Below, in pieces: positions 1 to 7,375 of a stretch of 30,981 nt of DNA (the stretch's first letter is position 1; the number at the start of each line of letters is the position of its first letter). The stretch spans positions 1-30,981 of the forward strand of contig CAJTRL010000045.1 of NCBI GenBank assembly GCA_910578715.1. The letters run 5' to 3'. The stretch is from an uncultured Lachnospiraceae bacterium (GTDB lineage Bacteria > Bacillota > Clostridia > Lachnospirales > Lachnospiraceae). The position numbers were made by a program, and so were the translations under genes. The notes below the pieces were generated by a model, which ran no database searches, was not told the DNA's origin, and saw nothing but the letters and a program-made list of their open reading frames with translations.

Positions 1-50
1 ATCATTTCCCTCATTGCTGCTTTTTGTGGACTTTCGTTTTTTCTTGCCAT
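1..50 (-). CDS. 5' fragment of a leftward gene, possibly an IS256-family transposase
   Basis: Sixteen complete codons are visible on the minus strand before the window edge, beginning MARKNESPQKAAMREM. The start is supported by a textbook GGAGG at 62-58, seven bases before the ATG at 50-48. The N-terminus recalls IS256-type transposases of clostridia, and the upstream sequence at 98-124 looks like an IS256-type end. That is recollection of the family, not proof, because the catalytic DDE region lies outside the window. It could also be a short phage or conjugative-element protein. That a gene starts here is fairly sure; its identity is not. Confidence 0.45.
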   Translation of the reverse strand, partial: MARKNESPQKAAMREM

Positions 51-97
51 AATAATACCTCCATACTGTGTAATCTTATCTTACATCAGTTTGGAGG

Positions 98-124
98 TTT
101 ACACAAACTTTGGGATAGTCTCTC
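98..124. repeat. candidate terminal inverted repeat of an insertion sequence
   Basis: The sequence TTTACACAAACTTTGGGATA followed by GTCTC lies about 48 bases upstream of the leftward start codon. IS256-family elements in Firmicutes often end with a TTTACACAAA...GGGA(C/T)AGTC-like repeat at this distance from the transposase start. Only one end is in the window, so neither the matching repeat nor a target duplication can be tested. Confidence 0.35.
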
Positions 125-211
125 ATTTTTTGATAGTTCTGAGTAGAATTATCCAAAATTTTATGAATATTAGTAAAAAAATATAGAAATAATATTGAGG
201 AAATATTAAAA

Positions 212-847
212 ATGGAAGAAGGATATATTTATATACTGAGTAATGACTCATTAAATGGTTTACTTAAAATTGGAAGTACAACATTTGGAGCTGAAAAAAG
301 AGCTAAGCAGTTATCTTATACGACTGCTCTTCCAACTCCTTTTATTGTAGTATATGAAATTTATGTTCGCCATTATATAGAATTTGAAAAAGAGATACAT
401 AGAAAACTGGATTCTTATAGAGTAAATCCCAGGAGAGAATTTTTTGCAGTTTCTATAGATAAAGCAATAGAAGTGATTGATGATGAAAAAAAGAAACCAT
501 ACTATAAAGCAGATGATATATATTCTGCTATTGAAATATTGCCAAAGCTAGTACAAAAATATGGTACTTATATTGATCCTGATATTGTGTCAGCAAAAAT
601 TTATCAAGAGATAGAAAGAGTCTATTTTGAATATACTAAGTACGAATATATAGGTGGTTATTTAAAAAATCAAAGCATTTATAGGATTGACTTAGGCTTT
701 ATAATAGAGGACATAGATGAAGAAGATAAAGTATTTAAAAAAGAAGTACCTATAGAAGTGAATGTTAAAAAATTTCTTGAATTAGATGATATTACAATGA
801 CAAATTGTATTAGTGATATATTTATAGAGGAATGGTTCTTGACTTAA
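212..847 (+). CDS. GIY-YIG / T5orf172-like nuclease-family protein
   Basis: A 211-residue protein opening with GYIYILSN (residues 4-11) and a following LLKIGSTT (17-24), the paired strands of a GIY-YIG core. Next come an arginine near residue 30 and the stretch EKEIHRKLDSYRVNPRREFF, typical of the T5orf172/Meiosis-up-regulated-113 subgroup (HxxL...R..EFF). Known relatives are often phage or mobile-element proteins with presumed DNA-binding or nicking activity. The C-terminal half (from about residue 95) is acidic, unrecognised and not needed for the GIY-YIG fold. A weak GAGG at 197-200 precedes the ATG. The gene is strongly A+T-rich (17 G/C of 60 bases at 241-300), unlike the core genes to the right, which with the adjacent IS-like end suggests acquired DNA. 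The fold is fairly sure; nuclease activity is inferred. Confidence 0.7.
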   Translation: MEEGYIYILSNDSLNGLLKIGSTTFGAEKRAKQLSYTTALPTPFIVVYEIYVRHYIEFEKEIHRKLDSYRVNPRREFFAVSIDKAIEVIDDEKKKPYYKADDIYSAIEILPKLVQKYGTYIDPDIVSAKIYQEIERVYFEYTKYEYIGGYLKNQSIYRIDLGFIIEDIDEEDKVFKKEVPIEVNVKKFLELDDITMTNCISDIFIEEWFLT

Positions 848-1057
848 CTTTACCAACTCAGAAAATTGTTTTACCAATTTTAAAAATCATGTAGTTTGAG
901 TGGAAAAGTGAAGAGCGGAAAAAGTTTACCAACTCAAAAACTGGTAAACAGAAAACAGAGTTCCCCTCAACTTCGCATAAATCTGGCATTCCGTCAAAAA
1001 GTTCGCAAAACAGATGGGCATGTAGACAAAAGTCTGCGGCGGATTATTAAACATGAG

Positions 1058-1101
1058 AACCCTTGTAAGCGGTGTGTATGCACCGTTTGCAAGGGGTTTT
1101 T
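1058..1101 (+). terminator. rho-independent terminator
   Basis: CCCTTG at 1060-1065 pairs with CAAGGG at 1090-1095. The helix continues through TAAGCGGTG / CACCGTTTG with two G-U pairs, to about 15 base pairs around a six-base loop, followed by five T residues. It lies after the GIY-YIG gene and before the next promoter, so it closes the accessory transcript and insulates the downstream gene. Confidence 0.75.
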
Positions 1102-1160
1102 GTATTCTGTGTTATTTTTCAAAGATAAGGAAATGGAATTGATAAGTTTGTGAAACGGTA

Positions 1161-1188
1161 TAAAGAAAAATCTGTGAATGTCCGATAT
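1161..1188 (+). promoter_or_regulatory. sigma-D (sigma-28)-like promoter
   Basis: TAAA at 1161-1164, a 16-base spacer and TCCGATAT at 1181-1188 match the flagellar/chemotaxis sigma-D consensus TAAA-N15-GCCGATAT in all but one base. It lies about 70 bases before the start codon at 1257. A sigma-A alternative (TTGATA at 1139 with TATAAA at 1159) has a spacer of only 14 bases and is less convincing. Confidence 0.5.
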
Positions 1189-1256
1189 AACCAATAAGAT
1201 GTAAATTGTGCTGCAGAAGAAACGGATTTCGCCAAAAAGTCAAAGGAGGACAAAAA

Positions 1257-1958
1257 ATGAGCAAAATCGAAGGATATGGTGTATATCAGAACAGTTATGT
1301 GGGGAACACAGTACAGAACAGAAATGCCAGAGAAACCGAAAAAGCGGAAAAGGCAGAGAAAAAAGAGCCGGTGCAGCTGAGCGAGCGCGCCAAAAAGTTA
1401 TTGGAAGAGATGAAAAAGAATTACAGCAACATGGATTTCATCGTGGCTGATTATGAAAACGACGAGGAAGCGGCCGAATATCTTTCAAAGGGAACGAAAG
1501 AATACAGCGTTCTGATTGAGCCTGAAACGCTGGAAGAGATGGCTGCGGACAAAGACGCGAAAGAAAAATATCTTGGCATTCTGGATGATGCGGTAGACCA
1601 GCTGAAAGGCATTCAGGATAAACTCGGCGAGAATAAAGACGACGTGGCGCGGCTTGGCATCACGATTGGCAAGGATGGCCAGGTTTCCTATTTTGCCGAA
1701 CTGGAAAAGGCCGGTGAAAGACAGAAAGAATGGGTAGAAAAAACAAGAGAAGCGAAGAAAGAGGAAAGAGCCGAACAGGAGAAGAAAGCGCAGGAGCAGA
1801 AGGAACAGGATATTGCGGCACAGGGAAGGACGAAGAAAACGAGAGTACAGGCCGATACTGTGGAAGAACTCCTGGAAAAGATTAAAAATGTGGACTGGAA
1901 TCAGATTAAATCGGAAGAAAAACCGATAACGGGCGGTAAATTTGATTTCAGTATCTAA
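1257..1958 (+). CDS. DUF6033-like charged coiled-coil protein
   Basis: A 233-residue soluble protein starting MSKIEGYGVYQNSYV, with start ATG chosen because AAAGGAGG lies at 1243-1250, six bases upstream. A tyrosine/asparagine-rich head (1-20) is followed by a KAEKAEKKEPVQLSERAKKL segment, a middle mixed alpha/beta region, then a highly charged helix with runs of K, E and Q (about 155-205), likely coiled coil. The C-terminus ends ITGGKFDFSI. No signal peptide or membrane segment is seen. It resembles the DUF6033 family of gut Lachnospiraceae, whose function is unknown. The QLSERAKKL motif and the sigma-D-like promoter suggest, but do not show, a link to motility. Family assignment is from memory of its N-terminal signature. 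Confidence 0.7.
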   Translation: MSKIEGYGVYQNSYVGNTVQNRNARETEKAEKAEKKEPVQLSERAKKLLEEMKKNYSNMDFIVADYENDEEAAEYLSKGTKEYSVLIEPETLEEMAADKDAKEKYLGILDDAVDQLKGIQDKLGENKDDVARLGITIGKDGQVSYFAELEKAGERQKEWVEKTREAKKEERAEQEKKAQEQKEQDIAAQGRTKKTRVQADTVEELLEKIKNVDWNQIKSEEKPITGGKFDFSI

Positions 1959-1964
1959 TTAAAA

Positions 1965-1989
1965 TGTTTCCGTGTAAAAGGCGGAAACA
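1965..1989 (+). other. intergenic hairpin before the spermidine-synthase-like gene
   Basis: TGTTTCCG (1965-1972) and CGGAAACA (1982-1989) form a perfect 8-bp stem with a nine-base loop immediately before the ribosome site of the next gene. There is no T run after it, so it is not a typical terminator. It could protect the mRNA 5' end or tune translation of the downstream gene. Confidence 0.45.
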
Positions 1990-1998
1990 GAGAAAGGC

Positions 1999-3657
1999 AT
2001 GGTTTTTGGTTCATCTATGGAAAATGTGGAAAAGAAAACAATTTCCGGGAGACAGGGCATTTTACGAAACAAATATTATCTGTACATGACGGAGTTTTTT
2101 GCGGGAATGTCCGTTATGGCGGTTGAACTGGGCGCAAGCAGACTTCTTGCGCCTTATTTCAGTTCTTCGCAGATTGTCTGGACGATTATTATCGGCACGA
2201 TTATGATTGCAATGGCCCTCGGCAATATATGGGGCGGAAGAAGTGCGGATAAAAATCCTGACCCGGACAGGCTTTATGTGCGGATAATCATTGCGGCGGT
2301 ATGGATTGCGGCGATTCCCGTACTCGGAAAATATGTTATTATTGGAATTTCGGCTGCGCTGGTTTTTACAGTCAGCAGTAACTTCCTGATTTGGGCTGCT
2401 TTTCTGGCGTGTATGGTCATTTTCGTATTTCCGTTGTTTTTGCTGGGAACGGTGACGCCGTCTCTTGTGAAATATACGGTAGACAGTCTGGATGACAGTG
2501 GAAAAACGGTTGGCTCCCTGAATGCGTTTAATACGATTGGAAGCATTATCGGTACTTTTGTGCCGACTTTTGTGACGATTCCGGCGGTGGGAACTTCTAT
2601 TACGTTTCTGATTTTTGCGGGCATACTGCTTTTGCTTGCTCTGATTTATTTTATCAGCACGAAAGGAAGAAAAAAGCCTTGCGTTATCGGCGGCGTTCTT
2701 TTTCTTGTCTGCTGTTTGACGGGCGCTTCCGGCAGCTTTGCATTCTGGGAAACGAATCTTTTATATGAAGGGGAATCCATTTACAACTATTTACAGGTAA
2801 AAGAGACGGAGGACAGCGTTATTTTGTCCACGAACGTGTTGTTCGGCGTGCAGTCCATTATGAAAAAGGACGGCGGCGCCACCGGGATGTATTATGATTA
2901 TGCGATGGCGGCTCCGTTGATGTCGGGAAAAGCGGACGGCAATATGCTGGTTCTCGGAATGGGGACGGGGACCTATGCGAAACAGTGTGCGTATTATTAT
3001 GACCCGGCCTCCATTGAGGGCGTGGAAATCGACCAGAAGATTACGGATTTGGCCGGGACTTATTTCGAACTGCCGGATTCCATTGCAGTAACGACCTATG
3101 ACGGCCGAAGTTATCTGGCGGCGTCCGAAGGGACTTACGACGTTATCATGGTGGACGCTTATCAGGACATTACGATTCCTTTTCAAATGTCTTCCGTAGA
3201 GTTTTTTACGCTGGTGCGGGAGCATCTGAATGAGAATGGCGTGATGGTCGTCAATATGAATATGTATACCGGTTCAGGTCCCGAACTGACAAGCAGTTCG
3301 GGGGGAAACATCAACGATTATCTTGCGGACACGATTGCTTCCGTTTTTGATTATGTCTATACGGTGGATGTGGCGGGCACGACAAACAGGGAGCTGTTTG
3401 CGACGCAGAACCCGGAAGCGCTTGCCGTATTTGAGGACGGCCGGAGCATGGTCGAAGAGCCGGAGTTACAGGAAATGTTAAGGCGTGTGTCGGAAGGCAT
3501 TGTGCCTTATGAAAAAGGAAATTGTCTTCTGACGGACGATAAAGCGCCGGTAGAGCTGCTCGGTATGCAGGTGATAGACGATTTGATTCAGCGGGAACTC
3601 GTATACTATAAAGAATTGTTTAAGCGCGAGGGAATTCAGGGGCTGTTACAGGAATAA
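1999..3657 (+). CDS. fused membrane transporter-like / spermidine synthase-like protein
   Basis: A 552-residue protein with two parts. Residues about 25-255 hold some seven hydrophobic helices, beginning MTEFFAGMSVMAVELGASRLLAPYF in the style of membrane-fused SpeE proteins. From about 310 comes a Rossmann methyltransferase-like domain: LVLGMGTGTYAKQ is the nucleotide loop, VEIDQKI the acidic strand end, YDGRSYL and DVIMVDAYQ the catalytic-strand region. Known relatives are polyamine aminopropyltransferase-like enzymes, but the substrate of the membrane-fused class is largely unproven. The first ATG has AGAAAGG very close to it; a second ATG six codons later is possible. It lies after the DUF6033-like gene, with no speA, speB or speD neighbours to confirm a polyamine pathway. 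Confidence 0.8.
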   Translation: MVFGSSMENVEKKTISGRQGILRNKYYLYMTEFFAGMSVMAVELGASRLLAPYFSSSQIVWTIIIGTIMIAMALGNIWGGRSADKNPDPDRLYVRIIIAAVWIAAIPVLGKYVIIGISAALVFTVSSNFLIWAAFLACMVIFVFPLFLLGTVTPSLVKYTVDSLDDSGKTVGSLNAFNTIGSIIGTFVPTFVTIPAVGTSITFLIFAGILLLLALIYFISTKGRKKPCVIGGVLFLVCCLTGASGSFAFWETNLLYEGESIYNYLQVKETEDSVILSTNVLFGVQSIMKKDGGATGMYYDYAMAAPLMSGKADGNMLVLGMGTGTYAKQCAYYYDPASIEGVEIDQKITDLAGTYFELPDSIAVTTYDGRSYLAASEGTYDVIMVDAYQDITIPFQMSSVEFFTLVREHLNENGVMVVNMNMYTGSGPELTSSSGGNINDYLADTIASVFDYVYTVDVAGTTNRELFATQNPEALAVFEDGRSMVEEPELQEMLRRVSEGIVPYEKGNCLLTDDKAPVELLGMQVIDDLIQRELVYYKELFKREGIQGLLQE

Positions 3658-3771
3658 AAAACTTTTTTCCCGGTAAAACTGGTAGGAAGAACAGGCATTT
3701 TTTCCATAAAACCGTCGTTGCCGGACAGGAGCATGGAAAGAACAGGGTGCCGGGAAAGGAGCAACAGTGGT

Positions 3772-4377
3772 ATGGATTTTAAAAACAGCGAGACAAAAAG
3801 CAATCTGATGCGCGCTTTTGCGGGAGAAAGCCAGGCGAGGAACCGTTATACGATTGCCGCGGGACAGGCGAGGGAAGAAAAACTCTATGTCGTCGAAGCG
3901 GTATTCCGGTTTACGGCGGAACAGGAAAAAGAGCATGCGGAAGTTTTTTATAAGTATCTGGAAAAGGCTTCGGGAGAGAACATCGCGATTGACGGCGCAT
4001 ATCCGGTAGATATTTCCAAGGATGCGGCGGCGCTTTTACGCATGGCACAGCATAACGAATACGAGGAACATGGTGACGTGTACCCGAATTTTGCCAGGAA
4101 AGCGGAGGAAGAGGGATTTCTGGAAATCGCCGATTCTTTCCGGCAGATTGCGGAAATCGAAAAAGTTCACGGGAACCGGTTCGGTCAGTTTGCGGAATGG
4201 CTGGAAAAGGGGGAACTTTTTGCGGCAAACGTGGAAACGGCGTGGATGTGCATGGAGTGCGGCAACATCTATCGCGGAACCAAAGTGCCTCCGGTCTGCC
4301 CGGTCTGCCACAACGACAGAGGCTATTTCGTGCGGTTGGAACTGGCGCCTTATACGGGAAGCTGTTGTATCTCATAG
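3772..4377 (+). CDS. rbr: rubrerythrin
   Basis: A 201-residue ferritin-like di-iron protein with a C-terminal rubredoxin domain. It reduces hydrogen peroxide in the cytoplasm of anaerobes, taking electrons from rubredoxin or NADH-linked partners. Di-iron ligands are visible in GESQARNRY (E19), the ExxH at E52-H55, and the second helix pair HNEYEEH and EIEKVHGNRF. The rubredoxin part has the two CxxC pairs, CMECGNIYRG and CPVCHNDRG. Start ATG 3772 is preferred over an upstream in-frame ATG at 3718 because AAAGGAG is at 3755-3761 and the family begins at MDFKNSETKSNL. A strong terminator follows at once, so it is probably a single-gene unit. The upstream gap of about 110 bases shows no clear operator. 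Confidence 0.93.
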   Translation: MDFKNSETKSNLMRAFAGESQARNRYTIAAGQAREEKLYVVEAVFRFTAEQEKEHAEVFYKYLEKASGENIAIDGAYPVDISKDAAALLRMAQHNEYEEHGDVYPNFARKAEEEGFLEIADSFRQIAEIEKVHGNRFGQFAEWLEKGELFAANVETAWMCMECGNIYRGTKVPPVCPVCHNDRGYFVRLELAPYTGSCCIS

Positions 4378-4382
4378 AAATG

Positions 4383-4417
4383 TGGAACTGGTCTTTCGGC
4401 CAGTTCCAATTTTTTTC
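4383..4417 (+). terminator. rho-independent terminator after rubrerythrin
   Basis: TGGAACTGG (4383-4391) and CCAGTTCCA (4400-4408) make a perfect 9-bp stem with an eight-base loop, followed by a T-rich run at 4410-4416. Confidence 0.9.
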
Positions 4418-4459
4418 ATAGCGTTTTTCAGAAAATTACTTTTCGTAATTCATAAGATG

Positions 4460-4468
4460 TGTTATGAT
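4460..4468 (+). promoter_or_regulatory. extended -10 promoter for the deacetylase/bactofilin operon
   Basis: TGTTATGAT at 4460-4468 fits the extended -10 TGnTATnnT. The -35 region 17 bases upstream (TTTTCG around 4440) is poor, as is usual when the TG extension is present. It sits between the rubrerythrin terminator and the start at 4510. Confidence 0.5.
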
Positions 4469-4509
4469 AGATAAGGAATATTGAAAATACGAAGGAGTTT
4501 AACAGGAAA

Positions 4510-5544
4510 ATGGCGGAGACAGATGGAAAAAAGCCGCCGATGTCAAAAGAAAAACGGCGTTTTTTAAGGAAAACGATTATCATCTTTCTCGTAATAGCGA
4601 CGCCTGTTCTTACAGCATTATGTATTTTTTTGGGAATCCGTCTTCATGTCGTGCAGAAAGAACTGCGAAGGTTACAGGCACAGGCAGTAGAAGCGGCTGC
4701 GTTATATGATACGGAAGATACAGGAGAAACTGCGTTTTCCGGCCAGCCGGAAGAACCGGGGGCGGAGGAATCCACAGTAAAAACCGGGGAAAGCGAAACA
4801 GAAGCCGGAGAATATACGGACAGATATACGGCGGATGGTGTCATGGTTTCCAAACGTGACAGCATGGAAATGCCGGAGAAATCTGCGGATGAAGAGATGG
4901 TTCTGGAAGACGGAAGTGTCCGCAAAGTATACCTGACATTCGACGATGGGCCAAGCAGCAATACGGAGCGCATTCTGGATATCCTTGCACAATATGACGT
5001 CAAGGCGACTTTTTTTGTGGTAGGCAGGGAAGAAGAAAGGTATCAGGAACTGTATCAGAGGATTGTGGCGGATGGCCATACGCTCGGAATGCACTCGTAC
5101 AGCCATAAGTATGATGAAATCTATCAGTCAGTTGACAGTTATGCACAGGACCTTAGCAGGTTACAGGAATTTCTGTATGAAACAACGGGGGTATGGTGCA
5201 GGTACTGCAGATTTCCGGGCGGAAGCAGCAATACGGTCAGCGGAGTGGACATGTATGACCTGATTGCTTATCTGGATGAACAGGATATTACTTATTTTGA
5301 CTGGAACGTTTCATCAGGAGACGCGTCCAACAGTTATATCAGTGAAGAGGCGATTATTAATAATTGCATGACGACTTTACCTAAATATCAGGAGAGTATT
5401 ATTTTGATGCATGATGCGTCAAATAAAAATACTACGGTGGAGGCGTTGCCGGCTTTAATCGAACGGATTCAGGCAATGGACAATACCGTAATCGTTCCGA
5501 TTACAGAAGATACGGAACCGATACAACATATTAGTAGTGACTAG
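4510..5544 (+). CDS. membrane-anchored polysaccharide deacetylase (NodB/PgdA type)
   Basis: A 344-residue type II membrane protein: a basic cytoplasmic tail, one membrane helix at about 22-42, a short coiled coil (45-60), an acidic linker (65-130), then a NodB domain. Metal and catalytic motifs are present: LTFDDGPSS with D145-D146, the HSYSH histidines H195 and H199, RFPGGSS at 234-240, and LMHDAS with H301. Family members remove acetyl groups from N-acetylglucosamine in peptidoglycan or other surface glycans, giving lysozyme resistance. AAGGAG at 4492-4497 is 12 bases before the ATG, a little far. The bactofilin gene begins 12 bases after the stop, so the two are probably co-transcribed and may act together on cell-wall shape. 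The exact substrate is not shown by the sequence. Confidence 0.9.
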   Translation: MAETDGKKPPMSKEKRRFLRKTIIIFLVIATPVLTALCIFLGIRLHVVQKELRRLQAQAVEAAALYDTEDTGETAFSGQPEEPGAEESTVKTGESETEAGEYTDRYTADGVMVSKRDSMEMPEKSADEEMVLEDGSVRKVYLTFDDGPSSNTERILDILAQYDVKATFFVVGREEERYQELYQRIVADGHTLGMHSYSHKYDEIYQSVDSYAQDLSRLQEFLYETTGVWCRYCRFPGGSSNTVSGVDMYDLIAYLDEQDITYFDWNVSSGDASNSYISEEAIINNCMTTLPKYQESIILMHDASNKNTTVEALPALIERIQAMDNTVIVPITEDTEPIQHISSD

Positions 5545-5556
5545 GAGGAAGAGTGA

Positions 5557-6621
5557 ATGGGTTTTTTCTCAGATTTAAAAGACGATTTATCCCAGGCGGT
5601 CAATGAGCTGGCGCCGGAAGATACATTGGCGGCTCAGGACGGCGGAGAAACGGCTGATGAGATGGAAGCGGCGCAGTCCGGGGGAATACCGACTCCCGAT
5701 GATTTGAGCGATATGCTGGATAAGATGGAAGCGCTCGCGACAGACAGCGGTGCGGAAGAACCGGTTATGGAAGCACCGGCATCCGGGGCTGCAGAAGAAG
5801 GCGATGATATTCTCGCAGAACTTATGGCGGAGACAGAAGTTCCGGCGGCAGATGTTCCGGCACCGGAAGAAGCGGCGGATGAAGATATTCTGGCAGAACT
5901 GGGTCTGGAAGATACGGCTTCGGATGATTTGATTCCGGATGATGTGATTTTACAGCTGCCTGAAGAGCAGAAAACAGAAGATATAACAGAGGAGATGAGC
6001 ACGATGGAGGCGGATATGCCTGCGGCATCGGATACATCTATAAATGAAGAAGAGGAGGCAGCAGCGCCTCAACAGGAAAAAGAAAGGGAAGATGAAAACA
6101 TGGAGATGGAAATGGAAATGGAAGTACAGGAAACAACACCGTCAGACGAAACAGCAGTCGTAACAGAAGGAATGTCTATCACAGGTGACATTACCTCCGG
6201 AGGTTCTCTGGAACTGATTGGTACGGTTATGGGCAATATCGACATTCTCGGTAAACTGAATATTACGGGCGCGATTCAGGGTAATTCCAAAGCAGCGGAA
6301 ATCTATGCGGAAGGCGCAAGAATCAATGGCGAAGTAAACAGCGGCGGCAGCGTTAAAATCGGACAGAGCTCGGTTGTTATCGGAAATATCAATGCGAGCA
6401 GCGCAGTTATCGCGGGCGCCGTTAAGGGCGATATCGACGTACACGGGCCGGTTGTTCTGGACACTTCTGCAATCGTGATGGGCAATATTAAATCCAAATC
6501 CGTACAGATTAATAACGGAGCAGTTATTGAAGGTATGTGTTCCCAGTGCTATGCAGACGTTAATCCGACTTCCTTCTTTGAAGAAATTAAGAAGAATAAA
6601 GAAAAAGGTAAAAATAAATAA
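5557..6621 (+). CDS. bactofilin-family polymer-forming cytoskeletal protein with long acidic N-terminus
   Basis: 354 residues. The C-terminal domain (about 200-325) is a right-handed beta-helix of repeating short strands with glycine turns (SITGDITSGGSLELIGTVMG and onwards), typical of bactofilins, which form nucleotide-free filaments at the membrane and position cell-wall enzymes. Residues 1-195 are very acidic and low in complexity, rich in E, D, A, P and methionine, with an EMEMEMEME run at about 189. Ordinary bactofilins have short tails, so this extension is unusual and may bind partners. It ends with a lysine-rich tail. AGGAGG at 5545-5550 sits eight bases before the ATG. Its place between a glycan deacetylase and pyrH suggests a cell-wall scaffold role, by inference. 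Confidence 0.88.
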   Translation: MGFFSDLKDDLSQAVNELAPEDTLAAQDGGETADEMEAAQSGGIPTPDDLSDMLDKMEALATDSGAEEPVMEAPASGAAEEGDDILAELMAETEVPAADVPAPEEAADEDILAELGLEDTASDDLIPDDVILQLPEEQKTEDITEEMSTMEADMPAASDTSINEEEEAAAPQQEKEREDENMEMEMEMEVQETTPSDETAVVTEGMSITGDITSGGSLELIGTVMGNIDILGKLNITGAIQGNSKAAEIYAEGARINGEVNSGGSVKIGQSSVVIGNINASSAVIAGAVKGDIDVHGPVVLDTSAIVMGNIKSKSVQINNGAVIEGMCSQCYADVNPTSFFEEIKKNKEKGKNK

Positions 6622-6639
6622 TCTGAGAATGGAAAGGGC

Positions 6640-7347
6640 ATGGGTATCGGGATGCAGCGTGTCTTATTGAAATTAAGCGGAGAAGCATTGGCCGGGGAGA
6701 AGAAAACCGGGTTTGATGATGAAACGATACGTGGAGTTGCTTTACAGGTAAAACAGCTCATAGACGAAGGGATTCAGGTAGGAATCGTAATCGGCGGCGG
6801 TAATTTCTGGCGGGGCCGTTCCAGCGAGAGCATCGACCGGACGAAGGCCGACCAGATTGGTATGCTGGCAACTATTATGAACTGTATTTATGTGTCGGAA
6901 ATTTTTCGGAGCGTCGGCATGATGACCAGTGTTCTGACGCCCTTTGAGTGCGGTTCTTTTACCAAGCTGTTTTCAAAAGACAGGGCAAATAAATATTTTG
7001 GCAAAAATATGGTAGTCTTTTTTGCAGGCGGTACGGGACATCCGTATTTCTCGACAGATACAGGTGTCGTACTGCGTGCGGTGGAAGTGGATGCGGATGT
7101 GATTCTGCTTGCCAAAGCGGTAGACGGCGTTTATGACAGCGACCCGCACACGAATCCGGCAGCCCGGAAATATGATGAATTGTCCATCGATGAAGTGATA
7201 GAGAAAAATCTTCAGGTGGTGGATATGACGGCCTCCATTCTGGCAAGGGATAACAAAATGCCGATGTGGGTATTTGCGCTGAATGAGAAGGACAGCATTG
7301 TAAATACAATCAAAGGGCAGTTTCACGGAACAAAAGTAACCGTATAG
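6640..7347 (+). CDS. pyrH: UMP kinase
   Basis: A 235-residue amino-acid-kinase-fold enzyme that phosphorylates UMP to UDP with ATP, early in pyrimidine nucleotide synthesis. It is cytoplasmic and usually hexameric. Visible signatures are the N-terminal KLSGEAL loop, VIGGGNFWRG (phosphate loop), ATIMNCIYVSEIF, FFAGGTGHPYFSTDT, LLAKAVDGVYDSDP, and a C-terminal INTIKGQ-like end. GGAAAGGG lies directly before the chosen ATG at 6640. An ATG four codons later begins MQRVLLKLSGEAL and would fit the family equally well. It starts 18 bases after the bactofilin stop and precedes frr, the usual bacterial pyrH-frr order, but no tsf or rpsB is found upstream, where Gram-positives often have them. Confidence 0.97.
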   Translation: MGIGMQRVLLKLSGEALAGEKKTGFDDETIRGVALQVKQLIDEGIQVGIVIGGGNFWRGRSSESIDRTKADQIGMLATIMNCIYVSEIFRSVGMMTSVLTPFECGSFTKLFSKDRANKYFGKNMVVFFAGGTGHPYFSTDTGVVLRAVEVDADVILLAKAVDGVYDSDPHTNPAARKYDELSIDEVIEKNLQVVDMTASILARDNKMPMWVFALNEKDSIVNTIKGQFHGTKVTV

Positions 7348-7349
7348 GA

Positions 7350-7375
7350 GAGAGGAAGGTATGTAATAAAAGATG
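7350..7375 (+). promoter_or_regulatory. start-stop (ATG-TAA) leader immediately before frr
   Basis: GAGAGGAAGG (7350-7359) is followed directly by ATG at 7361 and TAA at 7364, a minimal initiation-termination pair. The true frr ATG is at 7373, six bases beyond the TAA. The Shine-Dalgarno sequence therefore serves both the one-codon frame and, at long spacing, frr. Confidence 0.45.

Larger units (their letters stand above)
848..1256. other. 409-base gene-free junction between accessory edge and core region
   Basis: No convincing coding region. The short open frames here lack ribosome sites and domain-like composition. It holds a 12-base direct repeat TTTACCAACTCA at 849-860 and 925-936, with a degenerate third copy around 869-879. 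After the second copy comes a short inverted match (AACTGGTAAAC), then a strong terminator hairpin at 1058-1101 and a sigma-D-like promoter at 1161-1188. Composition changes from very A+T-rich to balanced across it, so it probably contains the right boundary of the acquired segment. Confidence 0.5.

Noticed and set aside
896..1153. Open frame of 85 codons after the GIY-YIG gene
   Set aside because: No ribosome site, no recognisable composition, and it runs through the terminator hairpin at 1058-1101.
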